Positions 1-9,517 of a stretch of DNA of 64,000 bases are shown piece after piece. Location of the stretch: positions 62,001-126,000 of the forward strand of contig QCKO01000003.1 of NCBI GenBank assembly GCA_003215315.1. Reading direction: 5' to 3'. The position numbers and the translations under genes were made by a program. Position 1 is the stretch's first letter; every line of letters starts with the position of its first letter. The stretch is from Prochlorococcus sp. AG-409-P19 (GTDB lineage Bacteria > Cyanobacteriota > Cyanobacteriia > PCC-6307 > Cyanobiaceae). A model generated the notes under the pieces. It saw only the letters and a list, made by a program, of their open reading frames with translations. It ran no database searches and had not been told where the DNA came from.

Positions 1-854
1 ATAATTTATATGAGATTTTTGGGCCAGGGAAGCAATCATCAGGGGGGTCAGCAGCAAACACACTTAGTTGTATCGGCCAATTAGGTGGGAAAGGAGGGTT
101 TATTGGGAGAGTAAAAAAAGATAAACTTGGTCAAGTGTTTACAAAAGAAATAATAAATAGTGGGGCAATTTTTAAAACTTCACCATGTAAAGATGGCCCA
201 TCAACTGCCAGATGCCTGATTTTTGTAACACCAGATGCTCAAAGAACTATGTGCACTTACTTAGGTGCTTCCACATATTTAGAGCCTGAAGACTTGGATC
301 TTTCTCTAGTAGAAAGATCCAAAATACTTTATTTAGAAGGGTATTTATGGGATAACCCATCAGCAAAGAGTGCTTTTATTAAAGCAGCAGAGTTATCTAA
401 GAATGCAGGAACAAAAGTTGCACTTTCACTTTCAGATTCTTTTTGTGTGAACAGGCATCGAGAAAGTTTTATAAAGTTAATAGATCAATATGTAGACATA
501 CTTTTTGCAAATGAATCTGAAATAAATTCACTATATCAAACAACAAATATAAATTCCTCTTTAAACAATATAAAAGGAAAGTGTGATATAACTGCTATCA
601 CTTGTGGAGATAAAGGGTCTATAATACTTACAAATGAAAAACAAGAAGAAATAAAGCCCTATCACTTTGGTAAATTAATTGATACTACAGGTGCTGGGGA
701 CTGTTATGCAGGAGGCTTTTTAAAAGGGCTTACTAGCAACCTGAGCCCTTATGATTCTGCTCACCTTGGATCAAAGTGTGCAGGATATATAGTTACTCAG
801 TTAGGGCCAAGATCAGACATTCCTATTATTGAAAAAATCAATTACTACGGTTAA
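1..854 (+). CDS. PfkB-family carbohydrate/adenosine kinase, 5' end cut by window edge
   Basis: ATP-dependent kinase of the ribokinase/PfkB fold, which phosphorylates a sugar or a nucleoside such as adenosine; the substrate cannot be told from the sequence. The frame is open from the first bases of the window (codons in phase with position 3), so the N-terminus lies outside. The early glycine-rich stretch SGGSAANT is PfkB signature 1. Near the C-terminus DTTGAGDCYAGGF is signature 2 with the catalytic Asp and the anion-hole GAGD. A GTG at 135 is only an internal codon. It ends four bases before the convergent cutA. Family certain, substrate open. Confidence 0.88.
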   Translation, partial: NLYEIFGPGKQSSGGSAANTLSCIGQLGGKGGFIGRVKKDKLGQVFTKEIINSGAIFKTSPCKDGPSTARCLIFVTPDAQRTMCTYLGASTYLEPEDLDLSLVERSKILYLEGYLWDNPSAKSAFIKAAELSKNAGTKVALSLSDSFCVNRHRESFIKLIDQYVDILFANESEINSLYQTTNINSSLNNIKGKCDITAITCGDKGSIILTNEKQEEIKPYHFGKLIDTTGAGDCYAGGFLKGLTSNLSPYDSAHLGSKCAGYIVTQLGPRSDIPIIEKINYYG

Positions 855-858
855 ACTT

Positions 859-1188
859 TTAATTCATAACACTAAAAGCCCACTGAGAGTATTTTAAAGA
901 TGTTGACACATTGGAAGAAATTATCTCTGGAACATCATAACTACTTTCTTTTTCTATAATATCAAATATCTTATTCGAATTTTCTTTCCTTGTCTTAATA
1001 GATAGCTTAACTTCTTCAGATTGGCATATTGAACCTTCCCACCAATAGAGAGACTCAATCTTATGAAGATTAACACAACAAACAAGTTTCTTGTTTAAAA
1101 GTAATTCTGCCAACTTAATAGCTTTTGAATATGTAGATTCAGTAGTAGAGATTAAAACCAATTCCTCCAGTTCGATTTTTCTCTCCAT
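859..1188 (-). CDS. cutA: CutA1-like divalent-ion tolerance protein
   Basis: Small trimeric cytosolic protein of the CutA1 family, ferredoxin-like fold, linked to copper tolerance though its true role is unsettled. The family pattern is clear: VLISTTES near the start, AELLLNKKLVCCVNL, then YWWEGSI, an IKTR segment and SYDVPEI. I chose the ATG at 1188 (109 aa, the usual length). The frame continues to a TTG at 1254, which would overlap cobK by 35 bases. It is the second gene of a probable cobK-cutA transcript on this strand and converges on the PfkB gene. Confidence 0.85.
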   Translation of the reverse strand: MERKIELEELVLISTTESTYSKAIKLAELLLNKKLVCCVNLHKIESLYWWEGSICQSEEVKLSIKTRKENSNKIFDIIEKESSYDVPEIISSNVSTSLKYSQWAFSVMN

Positions 1189-1219
1189 GTAATTTAAAAC
1201 CAGTTTTATTAATTCTGTA

Positions 1220-2014
1220 TCAAATGGAGCCGATAAGTTTATATATTTCTTCAAAAGTATTAATTGTTGCCATATCTTCTTCTAAAGATGGCCTTTTAAT
1301 CATCCACAAATGAATTCCTAATTTATGAGAGACATCTTTCCACATCCTTTCAGTTACGCCACCTGATTGCCTGCAAAGAACATCCGTAATTGCCCATTTT
1401 CTACAAAGGGCAAGTTCAAGATTAATATCACCGCCTTTAGATGGAGTCAAAATAGCAAGATTTTTCTCTTCTAAGTTACTTGATAAAGCCTTAACAAGAC
1501 TGTCTTGTGTTGGCAAGACACGAGCAAAAGTCTTTGCACCTGTCAGTTGAGCAGCTCTAACCGCCTCCCCTAATTGCCTCGAGCCAAGTGCCATTAATAT
1601 TGAATGATCCCTCATCCTAAACCTTGAGAATTCTTTAAGTCCAGAGACAAGAGATGCACCCGATATGTTTTCGATAGGTCTTTCAAAACGGATATAAGGT
1701 TGACCTATTTGCATACAGACTTTTTTCAAACATGAGGTAATTTTCAAAGCAAAAGGATGAGTCAAATCAATAACCCATTCAAATCCACCCTTATGCAGTC
1801 TTGTTTCTTCGATTAGATTTCTAATGGATTCTTCGCCGCTTAACTTACCAACAAATAAATTCTCCAGAGGAAATTGCAAATAAGGAATCGAAGCTTTTTT
1901 AGAAACTACGCTTACACTTACATTCCAGCCTCTTTCAATAAGTGAACACACCAATTCAGGGCCTTCTCCAGTGCCTGTTAACAACCATAGATGTCTCTGG
2001 CATTTTCTCTCCAT
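1220..2014 (-). CDS. cobK: Precorrin-6A reductase
   Basis: NAD(P)H-dependent reductase of corrin-ring synthesis (CobK/CbiJ), reducing precorrin-6A on the way to cobalamin. Visible family features are the N-terminal LLTGTGEGPEL dinucleotide/substrate loop, the DLTHPFA motif near residue 90, and QPYIRFERP shortly after. The ATG at 2014 (264 aa) is preferred over a TTG at 2035. It is divergent from ssb, with only 36 bases between the two starts, so the promoters must overlap or face each other. cobM and a cobT-like gene lie far away in the same window, so the pathway is dispersed. Confidence 0.88.
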   Translation of the reverse strand: MERKCQRHLWLLTGTGEGPELVCSLIERGWNVSVSVVSKKASIPYLQFPLENLFVGKLSGEESIRNLIEETRLHKGGFEWVIDLTHPFALKITSCLKKVCMQIGQPYIRFERPIENISGASLVSGLKEFSRFRMRDHSILMALGSRQLGEAVRAAQLTGAKTFARVLPTQDSLVKALSSNLEEKNLAILTPSKGGDINLELALCRKWAITDVLCRQSGGVTERMWKDVSHKLGIHLWMIKRPSLEEDMATINTFEEIYKLIGSI

Positions 2015-2050
2015 ATCTAGCAAGATAAAATCCAATCACTAAAAAATAGA

Positions 2051-2491
2051 ATGAACCACTGCTTACTCGAAATCAAGGTTAAAAAAGCACCAACTGTTCG
2101 CTTTACACAAGATAATAAAACTCCTCTTGCTGAGATGGAAGCTCAATTTGATAGCTTAAGGGCTGATGACCCTCCAGGAGAAATTAAAGTTGTAGGATGG
2201 GGAAAACTAGCGGAAGAGCTTCAAAGCAAAGTCGAAGTCAACGCTAACTTAATTATTGAAGGCAGGCTAAGAATGAATACAGTTACCAGACAAGATGGTA
2301 TTAAAGAAAAGCGAGCAGAATTTACTTTATCTAGGTTTCATAAAATAAATAATGGAATGATTAATCATTCCCCTAATAAAATCAATGACTCTGCCCCTAA
2401 ATCAGAGGATAATTCAAACAAAAATAATCTTGAAGACGTAAATTGGAACAGTGCTCCTCTCGTTCCAGATACTGATGATATTCCCTTTTAA
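2051..2491 (+). CDS. ssb: Single-stranded DNA-binding protein
   Basis: OB-fold protein coating single-stranded DNA in replication and repair. The OB core runs from residue 1 to about 100 (VVGWGKLAEEL, then LIIEGRLRMNTV and the basic AEFTLSRFH). A Ser/Asn-rich flexible linker follows, and the protein ends in the acidic tip DTDDIPF, which is the partner-recruiting tail of bacterial SSBs (compare DDDIPF). Its length of 146 aa is normal for a bacterial SSB, although the core is divergent from the enterobacterial type. The ATG lies 36 bases from the divergent cobK start. Confidence 0.86.
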   Translation: MNHCLLEIKVKKAPTVRFTQDNKTPLAEMEAQFDSLRADDPPGEIKVVGWGKLAEELQSKVEVNANLIIEGRLRMNTVTRQDGIKEKRAEFTLSRFHKINNGMINHSPNKINDSAPKSEDNSNKNNLEDVNWNSAPLVPDTDDIPF

Positions 2492-2511
2492 GGAAATGCT
2501 TTTCTAAAAAT

Positions 2512-2694
2512 TTATTCCTCTAAGTGTTCAGTCAACCTGGTAAGCAACTGCCCAAGTTCTCTTTCCAAGGTGGCAAGTTCTATACGATATGCCGACCATC
2601 TTCCCTTGTCTATTTGTTCTAATAGCCAAGACCTGTCTCTCTCTAACGCAGAGATCATTTCAAATAATGCAACTGATTTATTATGTGAGGCCAT
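2512..2694 (-). CDS. Small conserved-looking hypothetical protein
   Basis: Sixty-residue helical, charged protein with no recognised domain. Its heptad-like spacing (ALERDRSWLLEQIDKGRW and ATLERELGQLL) suggests a short coiled coil or helical hairpin. An ATG start and a reading frame that neatly fills the space between ssb and the DUF2854 gene favour a real gene. It is convergent with ssb (20 bases apart) and divergent from the DUF2854 gene. Function unknown. Confidence 0.6.
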   Translation of the reverse strand: MASHNKSVALFEMISALERDRSWLLEQIDKGRWSAYRIELATLERELGQLLTRLTEHLEE

Positions 2695-2747
2695 AAGACT
2701 GTCTCCTTAAAACCCATCTTGCACCAGATTCAGCCAAAATTAATTAC

Positions 2748-3287
2748 ATGAATAAACTTTTTTCACCAGGAAATCTCATCACTATAGGAGGGGCATCTCT
2801 CTCTTTGATTGGTCTAACAGCATATTTCACCAATGCAACGAATTTAAGTGTTCCCACATTTTTTTATGGTGTTCCAATTTTTTTAATAGGTCTATCATTA
2901 AAAACGACAGAAGTACCCCCAGCGAAGCGAGTAGTACCAGCTTCAAAGTTTTCTGACCTTAGAGAGGCTGCACCTCCTGAGCTTGGCAAGCTTATTAATG
3001 ATGTAACCAGATGGAGATATGGCCAATCATGTCAACTGGAATCTTCTCTAAGGGTACTAAAACTCTGGGATATTGATAATCCTCCGCAACTCATTGAAAT
3101 CGAGGAACTTAAAAAAGAAGAAAAGTATGGAATAAGAATGCGATTTGAAATGCAAGGTGTTCCTCTCGAAAGATGGACTGAACAAAAAGAACGTCTAGGT
3201 AGATTCTTTGCTAAAGATTTACAAGCAGAGTTTTTCTGTCCATCTCCAGGAGAAATAGATTTAACTTTATTCCCAAAAGATCAATAG
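2748..3287 (+). CDS. DUF2854 membrane protein
   Basis: Cyanobacterial/plastid-lineage protein of the DUF2854 type, function unknown. Two hydrophobic segments at about residues 10-28 and 36-50 (NLITIGGASLSLIGLTAYF and FFYGVPIFLIGLSL) form an N-terminal hairpin in the membrane. The remaining roughly 125 residues are soluble and charged, with the conserved-looking DLREAAPPELGKLINDVTRW. It lies 15 bases before argB on the same strand and is probably cotranscribed. Family assignment is from memory of the motif layout. Confidence 0.72.
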   Translation: MNKLFSPGNLITIGGASLSLIGLTAYFTNATNLSVPTFFYGVPIFLIGLSLKTTEVPPAKRVVPASKFSDLREAAPPELGKLINDVTRWRYGQSCQLESSLRVLKLWDIDNPPQLIEIEELKKEEKYGIRMRFEMQGVPLERWTEQKERLGRFFAKDLQAEFFCPSPGEIDLTLFPKDQ

Positions 3288-3302
3288 AAATTAAAAAAGG
3301 AA

Positions 3303-4226
3303 ATGATACCAAACAATTCTTCTTCAAATTCCACAACGAACGCAATAAAAGTCGCAGGAGATTTTCTTGAAGAAGACTCAATGAGAGTATCTATTCTTAG
3401 CGAGGCATTACCATACATTCAACGTTTTGCCGGAAGAAGAATAATTGTTAAGTATGGTGGGGCCGCCATGGTAAATCAAGATCTCCAAAAAGCTGTCTTT
3501 AGAGATATAGCATTATTAGCAAGTGTCGGTGTACAACCAGTAGTAGTTCATGGTGGCGGTCCGGAAATAAATCAATGGCTCAAAAAATTAAATATCGCGC
3601 CTGAATTCCGTGATGGATTACGCGTTACAGATCCAGAAACTATGGATGTCGTGGAAATGGTTCTTATAGGTAGAGTTAACAAAAAAATTGTAAGTGGAAT
3701 TAATCATCTTGGAGCATCATCAGTAGGTCTTTGCGGCATCGATGGAGGTTTAATAGAGGCTCGTCCACTAGATGGAGGTAGTCATGGACTTGTTGGAGAA
3801 GTAGCCAAAGTAAACACCGATCTTCTTATTCCCCTTCTTCAAAAAGGCTATGTGCCCGTAATATCAAGTGTTGCCAATTCATCTGAGGGAAGGTCACACA
3901 ATATCAATGCTGACACAGTTGCAGGAGAACTCGCAGCTGCATTAGGAGCTGAAAAATTAATTTTATTAACCGATACTCCTGGGATCCTTAGACGAAAAGA
4001 AGAGCCTTCGTCGCTTATTCGGCACTTACGTCTATCTGAAGCTAGAAAATTAATTGACCAAGGTGTAGTCAAAGGGGGAATGAAGCCTAAAACAGAATGC
4101 TGCATAAGATCACTAGCTCAAGGTGTTTCAGCGGCGCACATTATTGATGGAAGAATACCTCACGCATTATTGCTAGAAGTTTTCACTGACCAAGGGATTG
4201 GGACAATGGTCGTAGGAAGAGGTTAA
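3303..4226 (+). CDS. argB: Acetylglutamate kinase
   Basis: Phosphorylates N-acetyl-L-glutamate in the second step of arginine synthesis; in cyanobacteria it is the classic target of PII (GlnB). The amino-acid-kinase fold is shown by VKYGGAAM near residue 50, [10 protein letters not shown], and the C-terminal KGGMKPK segment that binds nucleotide. At 307 aa it is slightly long: an ATG at 3381 would remove 26 Ser/Asn-rich residues that precede the N-terminal helix typical of arginine-sensitive enzymes. The next gene starts three bases after its stop. Confidence 0.97.
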   Translation: MIPNNSSSNSTTNAIKVAGDFLEEDSMRVSILSEALPYIQRFAGRRIIVKYGGAAMVNQDLQKAVFRDIALLASVGVQPVVVHGGGPEINQWLKKLNIAPEFRDGLRVTDPETMDVVEMVLIGRVNKKIVSGINHLGASSVGLCGIDGGLIEARPLDGGSHGLVGEVAKVNTDLLIPLLQKGYVPVISSVANSSEGRSHNINADTVAGELAAALGAEKLILLTDTPGILRRKEEPSSLIRHLRLSEARKLIDQGVVKGGMKPKTECCIRSLAQGVSAAHIIDGRIPHALLLEVFTDQGIGTMVVGRG

Positions 4227-4229
4227 TCA

Positions 4230-5339
4230 GTGAATATTGCTTCGGCATTAAAAGCTGCTGAAGTAGCCTTAGAAAAAGGAAACTATAATTACTGCATTAA
4301 ATTATTAGAGCCTCTACGAGGTCAATTCTCGGATGACACTGTCGAGATTGGAAAGATTAGACTACTTCTAATGACTGCATATATGGGTCAAGGAGAAAAT
4401 AAAAAAGCCTCAGAGGAGTGCAAGTCGTTAATCAAGAATAAGGACCAAGTTATCAGACAAAATGCTAGACACCTTATATCAATTATAAATGCTCCTACTC
4501 TACCAAGGCCTCAAAATTGGTCCATAACAATACCAATTATTGAAGAAGAAGGTCAACAAAAGAGCAAGCAGCAGCTTCCTAACATCTCTAAAAAGAAAAA
4601 GACAAAAAAGCCTGATATAAATTATCCCCCAACGGGTTCAACAAAAGATCTTGGGATCGGTTTCTCGCTATTTGTTATACTCATATTATTAGTTTTAACA
4701 TTTATCCTTAGTGGTTGTGTTCAAATTAATACCGATATAAATCTTCAAGGTCCCAGTAAAATCAACTTAGGATGGGATATAAAGAGTAATTCAGGTATAT
4801 TATTACCTTGGCAAAAACAATTCTCAAAAGAAATCAAGAAAAGCAATTCCAATATAAAACTCAATGAAAAGGATAATGGAGAGCAAAGTTTTATATCAAA
4901 ATCCTTCAGAGAAGAAGAAGTAAATCAATTACTTAAGAATGTTGCAATAGCAGCATCTAACTCTAGTGGTTTTGAAATAAAGGCACCTTATATCAAGCTA
5001 GAAGAACAGAATTGGCTAGTCATCGTCAAGCAACGCGTTATATTAAATTTTGACCTTACAGATCTACCAAATATTCCAGGACTCAATTTTTCTGTAAAAA
5101 TAGCTCCAACTACTAAAGAAAAAAACATCAAAAGTGACCCTGCAGATGTAATTTTATTGGACGACAATATATTTATAGATCTTCACAAGGGCCAGTTGAA
5201 TAAAGTCGAGCTAATTTATTGGCAATGGAGTTATCTAGGAATAGGAATTATTTGTATAATAGCTATAACTCTTATAAGTAGACTTTTACAAAAATTACGT
5301 CTTCAAATGGGATTTGGGTTCCCTGAATTACCTCCCTAA
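4230..5339 (+). CDS. DUF3153-type membrane protein with TPR-like N-terminus
   Basis: Unknown function. Residues 1-90 look like helical TPR-type repeats (ALKAAEVALEKGNYNYCIKLL). A basic Lys-rich linker follows. Then comes a hydrophobic stretch ending in LILSGCVQIN, which resembles a lipoprotein box but sits about 165 residues in. The extracytoplasmic domain NLQGPSKINLGWDI is typical of DUF3153 proteins, and a last membrane helix lies at about 335-352. The combination may be an old fusion of a TPR protein with a DUF3153 lipoprotein-like part. GTG start, three bases after argB; convergent with priA. Confidence 0.7.
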   Translation: MNIASALKAAEVALEKGNYNYCIKLLEPLRGQFSDDTVEIGKIRLLLMTAYMGQGENKKASEECKSLIKNKDQVIRQNARHLISIINAPTLPRPQNWSITIPIIEEEGQQKSKQQLPNISKKKKTKKPDINYPPTGSTKDLGIGFSLFVILILLVLTFILSGCVQINTDINLQGPSKINLGWDIKSNSGILLPWQKQFSKEIKKSNSNIKLNEKDNGEQSFISKSFREEEVNQLLKNVAIAASNSSGFEIKAPYIKLEEQNWLVIVKQRVILNFDLTDLPNIPGLNFSVKIAPTTKEKNIKSDPADVILLDDNIFIDLHKGQLNKVELIYWQWSYLGIGIICIIAITLISRLLQKLRLQMGFGFPELPP

Positions 5340-5348
5340 ATTCAAGGA

Positions 5349-7613
5349 TCATAATTGCATCGGATCCGGATCCAATGATAAAGTAACTCCCTTTGGCAGA
5401 TCTTTCCATAGTTCAGGTCCATAAGGAAGGGGCAACGCACTCGTCTCAGGTCCATGCAAAAGTAATTGCCATCTACTTTTCCCCGCAACCCTTGACATCA
5501 GAGAAGGAGCCGGGCCAATGATTGACCAGCTTTTTAAGCCACAATCACCTCTTATTTTTTCCGCTAACTTTCCTGCTGCTTTTGCTGTAATTTCACTTGA
5601 TTCCCCTGCAAATCTCAACAAACAAGCACTGCAGAATGGTACTAACCTAGCCTCTTGTCTTAAGAGCGCCTCATTTTCAAGAAAGCCTTCATAGCTATCA
5701 CCAATCAAATAACGCACAACAGGATGATCAGGACAATAAGTTTGCAATAAAACTTTCCCTGGTTTTTCTCCACGACCTGCTCTGCCTGCTAATTGCATAA
5801 AAAGCTGAAGCGTTTGCTCTCCCGCCAACAAGTCTGGACGATGCAATAATCCATCTGCGGCAAGAACAACTGCAAGCGTCACCCTTGGTAAGTCGATGCC
5901 TTTTGCAAGCATTTGAGTTCCTACAAGTACATCTGCTTCTCCGGATGCAAATCTTTCGAGTAAAAATCGATGTCCATCACGACCGCTAGTAGTATCTTTA
6001 TCAAAGCGCAGCACTCTAAAACCGTTTAATTCTCGTTCTAAAGTATCAACCACTTTCTGAGTACCTGCTCCAAAAGGTTTAAAAGCACTAGATCCACATT
6101 GCTCACAGTTATTTTTGACTGATGATCGAAAATCACACCAATGACATCTAAGCCACTGCTGCCCTTGCTTAGATCTATGAACAGTTAATGCGACATCACA
6201 ATTTGGACACTGCATTACCTCTCCACAACTCCGACAACTTAAAAAGCTGTTATAACCACGCCTAGGGACAAGAATAATAGCTTGACTACCAGACTCTTTT
6301 AATGCTATCAATTCCTTTTTTAAATGCCTACTGATTAAACATCGATGACCCGAAGCTAATTCTTCACGCATATCTACCACCTGAACAGTAGGCAATTTAC
6401 GATGAAGGATTCTATGCGTAAGCCTTGATAAGATCAAGGAACCTTTTGGCTTAATAGTTCTCCAGACATTAAGAGATGGAGTTGCTGTTCCCATTATTAT
6501 TTTCGACCCAAATCTTTTAGCGCGAGTCAGAGCCATATCTCTTGCGTGATAACAAGGCATAGGTGATTCCTGTTTATATGAGCTGTCGTGTTCCTCATCA
6601 AGGACTATCAAGCCCAAGCCAGGCAAAGGCAGGAAGACTGCCGACCTGGTACCAATAAACACATATGACTTAGTAGACTGATTAGCCCTTCTCCAAGTTG
6701 CAACTTTCTCTTTATTGGAACAATGACTATGATATTCCATGACATTGTCACCAAACCGTCTTTTAAAGCGATCCACTAGCTGAGGAACTAATCCGATTTC
6801 AGGTGTTAATACTAGGCAATGTCTACCTGCTTCTAATTCCATAGCCGCTACTTGTAGATAAACCTCAGTTTTTCCTGACCCTGTTACACCCCAAAGAAGA
6901 AGGGCACAACCATCTCCCATAGAAACATATTTTCTTATTGCAGCTTGTTGCTCATTTGTAAGTGTTTGAGGTGACTCCAACTCAATTAAAGAGCCCTTAT
7001 CTGTAACATCTTTTGAATTCACATTCTCCTTATATTCTAATTTCCTTCTACAAGCATATTTATTATCAACAAAACTCTTGATCAAACCAGCTGAAAAGCC
7101 TTGTTTTTCTAGTTCTCTCTGCCATATGCCTCCACCCGAAGAGAGGAGCTTATTTCTCAAGTCATTTTGTCTCTGAGTTAATTTACTGTACATATCAAAA
7201 TCCATATTTAATTCCAACCACCATCTCCTTTTAGTAGATATTTTCACTGCATGTTTCGACGATCCAAGCCAACCATTAGGCAATGCCGTTTTTATCATCC
7301 GAAAAGAACTCACATAATATTTTCTAGCCATTTCCTCCAACCATTCTCTCCATTCCTGATCTACTGCTGATTTTTCGACCACTGCTTCAACATCCGCGAA
7401 ACAATAAGATTCCGGATCAAAAGCTTTTATATTTTGATAATTATTTTGAGTTGAAAGACATTTTTCTACAACTAATCCCCGAAGTGTTCGTCCTCTTAAT
7501 CTAACCAACACAATATCCCCTAGCTGGACTCCCAATTTCAATCCATCTTGATAAGTAAAGCAACGGCCATCGCGACCAACTTCGAGCCAGACATCAAACT
7601 GCGAGGGACTCAT
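5349..7613 (-). CDS. priA: Primosomal protein N' (PriA helicase)
   Basis: Superfamily 2 DNA helicase that reloads the replisome at stalled forks. Visible in order: an N-terminal DNA-binding domain, Walker A LLWGVTGSGKTEVY near residue 245, the DEEH box (LDEEHDSSYKQ), and the zinc-binding insertion with paired cysteines (CRSCGEVMQCPNCD, then CHWC and CEQC). Helicase motifs follow, including GTQMLAKGIDLP and QLAGRAGRG. Full length at 754 aa. ATG start at 7613, convergent with the DUF3153 gene. Its upstream region holds two back-to-back hairpins (7665-7703) and is shared with the divergent rpoD. Confidence 0.97.
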   Translation of the reverse strand: MSPSQFDVWLEVGRDGRCFTYQDGLKLGVQLGDIVLVRLRGRTLRGLVVEKCLSTQNNYQNIKAFDPESYCFADVEAVVEKSAVDQEWREWLEEMARKYYVSSFRMIKTALPNGWLGSSKHAVKISTKRRWWLELNMDFDMYSKLTQRQNDLRNKLLSSGGGIWQRELEKQGFSAGLIKSFVDNKYACRRKLEYKENVNSKDVTDKGSLIELESPQTLTNEQQAAIRKYVSMGDGCALLLWGVTGSGKTEVYLQVAAMELEAGRHCLVLTPEIGLVPQLVDRFKRRFGDNVMEYHSHCSNKEKVATWRRANQSTKSYVFIGTRSAVFLPLPGLGLIVLDEEHDSSYKQESPMPCYHARDMALTRAKRFGSKIIMGTATPSLNVWRTIKPKGSLILSRLTHRILHRKLPTVQVVDMREELASGHRCLISRHLKKELIALKESGSQAIILVPRRGYNSFLSCRSCGEVMQCPNCDVALTVHRSKQGQQWLRCHWCDFRSSVKNNCEQCGSSAFKPFGAGTQKVVDTLERELNGFRVLRFDKDTTSGRDGHRFLLERFASGEADVLVGTQMLAKGIDLPRVTLAVVLAADGLLHRPDLLAGEQTLQLFMQLAGRAGRGEKPGKVLLQTYCPDHPVVRYLIGDSYEGFLENEALLRQEARLVPFCSACLLRFAGESSEITAKAAGKLAEKIRGDCGLKSWSIIGPAPSLMSRVAGKSRWQLLLHGPETSALPLPYGPELWKDLPKGVTLSLDPDPMQL

Positions 7614-7996
7614 AAAACGATTAATACTTGCGGAGTTCTAAAGTTTTTCATAACATTAGGTTGTAACAGCAAAAAGCTGTTGTGGAACATTGCAGAGTTC
7701 CACCCAGAGGGAAGACAAGAAGCCTGACCTAAATAAGTCAAAGCCTTATTTATTGGTGGCCTGTCTGAGACATCCCCTGACAACCCTGCCAAAAGCCTAA
7801 TTCCAATTACTTCAACAAGCTTGCTCTTACTTTATTTTTTGGACACATAAAAAAAATTGTCTGATATGAATTGAATTAGTCTAGAGCTACTTCAATTAGG
7901 AAGAGAAAAAATTCTTGTTGAAGCATCAACTCTAAATAGTTTTTCCAGATATTACCCTCTAGGAGATTCTTAACTTTCTTGTTATTTGGTGATGAC
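7614..7996. other. Divergent intergenic region priA/rpoD
   Basis: About 380 bases between two divergent genes. It contains the tandem hairpins described separately and an AT-rich half next to rpoD that should carry the rpoD promoter. A 60-codon frame on the minus strand (7610-7792) begins at TTG, has no recognisable domain, and is not accepted as a gene although its stop overlaps the priA ATG. I see no tRNA. Confidence 0.5.
7665..7703. promoter_or_regulatory. Two back-to-back hairpins upstream of priA
   Basis: AACAGC (7665-7670) pairs with GCTGTT (7676-7681) around a five-A loop. The very next base starts GTGGAAC (7682-7688), which pairs with GTTCCAC (7697-7703) around eight bases. Both stems are perfect and directly adjacent, about 55-90 bases in front of the priA ATG. 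Neither has a following T-run on the plus strand. They may form in the priA leader or be protein-binding palindromes; the role is inferred only from structure. Confidence 0.4.
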
Positions 7997-9313
7997 ATGA
8001 GCTCTGTAACTGACAAAAAAACAATGAAAAAAATGACTTCAACATCTAGACAGAAGTCAAAACCTGCCTCTTTAGCCAAGGGGAAAGAAAAAGCTAAAGT
8101 AAAAAAATTATCCAAGGCAACGACAAAAACAGCAGGAATCAAAAAAAACCTAAAAGTATCTAAAACTCAGATCACCAATGATATAAAAAGTAAAGAGCTT
8201 GATCTAGAAGCAGATAAACTTATTGCACTTGCAAACCAAAATGAAAAAGATCAAGAATCCGCTGAAGAGATCAACCTTCTTGATGATTCATCAGTTTTAA
8301 CTAGTGCACAAGAAGCTGCAGCAAAGGCTCTAGCTAGTATAAAAATTGGGCCTAAAGGCGTTTATACAGAAGATTCCATCAGAGTCTATTTACAAGAAAT
8401 TGGTCGAATTAGGCTACTAAGACCTGATGAAGAGATTGAACTTGCCAGGAAAATCGCTGATTTATTACAACTTGAAGAAAGTGCTGCTCAATTTGAAAGT
8501 GAAAACGGTCATTTTCCCTCAACCAAGGAATGGGCTTTACTTGCAGACATGCCCCTAGCGAGGTTCCGTCGGAGACTAATGCTTGGAAGGCGTGCTAAAG
8601 AAAAAATGGTGCAATCCAACTTACGTTTAGTGGTATCGATAGCAAAAAAATACATGAATAGAGGTCTTTCATTTCAAGATCTCATTCAAGAAGGAAGTCT
8701 AGGTTTAATCCGAGCTGCTGAAAAGTTTGATCACGAAAAAGGATATAAGTTTTCTACCTATGCCACATGGTGGATTAGACAAGCAATCACAAGAGCAATT
8801 GCTGATCAAAGTAGGACTATAAGATTACCAGTTCATTTATATGAGACCATTTCACGAATCAAGAAAACAACAAAAGTATTGAGTCAAGAGTTTGGGAGAA
8901 AGCCTACAGAAGAAGAAATAGCAGAGAGTATGGAAATGACAATTGAAAAACTTAGATTTATTGCAAAAAGTGCACAATTACCAATCTCCCTTGAAACGCC
9001 AATAGGAAAAGAAGAAGATTCAAGACTAGGTGATTTTATAGAAGCCGATATAGAAAATCCTGAGCAAGATGTAGCCAAAACACTTTTAAGAGAAGACCTT
9101 GAAGGTGTTCTTGCAACTTTAAGTCCCAGAGAAAGAGATGTTCTCAGGCTTAGATATGGTCTAGATGATGGGAGGATGAAAACACTAGAAGAAATAGGAC
9201 AAATATTTGATGTCACTAGAGAGCGAATTAGACAAATCGAGGCAAAAGCACTAAGAAAACTTCGCCATCCAAATCGAAACGGAGTGCTCAAAGAATACAT
9301 CAAATTCAACTAA
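7997..9313 (+). CDS. rpoD: Principal RNA polymerase sigma factor (RpoD/SigA)
   Basis: Housekeeping sigma-70 factor. The first 100 or so residues are a Lys/Ala/Ser-rich tail without conserved structure. Then come region 1.2 ([16 protein letters not shown]), regions 2.1-2.4 ([31 protein letters not shown]), region 3, and region 4.2 helix-turn-helix ([20 protein letters not shown]). ATG at 7997 (438 aa) is preferred over a TTG six codons upstream. The C-terminus ends in the usual LRHPNR block plus a short tail. Monocistronic by its spacing. Confidence 0.96.
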   Translation: MSSVTDKKTMKKMTSTSRQKSKPASLAKGKEKAKVKKLSKATTKTAGIKKNLKVSKTQITNDIKSKELDLEADKLIALANQNEKDQESAEEINLLDDSSVLTSAQEAAAKALASIKIGPKGVYTEDSIRVYLQEIGRIRLLRPDEEIELARKIADLLQLEESAAQFESENGHFPSTKEWALLADMPLARFRRRLMLGRRAKEKMVQSNLRLVVSIAKKYMNRGLSFQDLIQEGSLGLIRAAEKFDHEKGYKFSTYATWWIRQAITRAIADQSRTIRLPVHLYETISRIKKTTKVLSQEFGRKPTEEEIAESMEMTIEKLRFIAKSAQLPISLETPIGKEEDSRLGDFIEADIENPEQDVAKTLLREDLEGVLATLSPRERDVLRLRYGLDDGRMKTLEEIGQIFDVTRERIRQIEAKALRKLRHPNRNGVLKEYIKFN

Positions 9314-9517
9314 TGAATAAGCAATAAACTTTTAATGTCGTTACTTTATTTAAAATAAAAATAAATTCCGCTTTTATTTTTGTACAAAACGCAGACAAGT
9401 GGCACAATTTAAACATCAAAAATTTTTGAAATAAGCATCAACCTTATAAATTATTCACTCCAAAACCAAATATTGTCATGTCTGCTGCTTAAGGTGAATA
9501 GAAGTGATTAATTACTA

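Noticed and set aside
7610-7792. 60-codon minus-strand frame whose stop overlaps the priA ATG
   Set aside because: TTG start, no domain, covers the two hairpins and has poor protein-like composition; more likely leader sequence.
9452-9500. TATTCAC/GTGAATA inverted repeat before hemC
   Set aside because: Seven-base AT-rich stem with a 35-base loop; weak and common by chance in such DNA.
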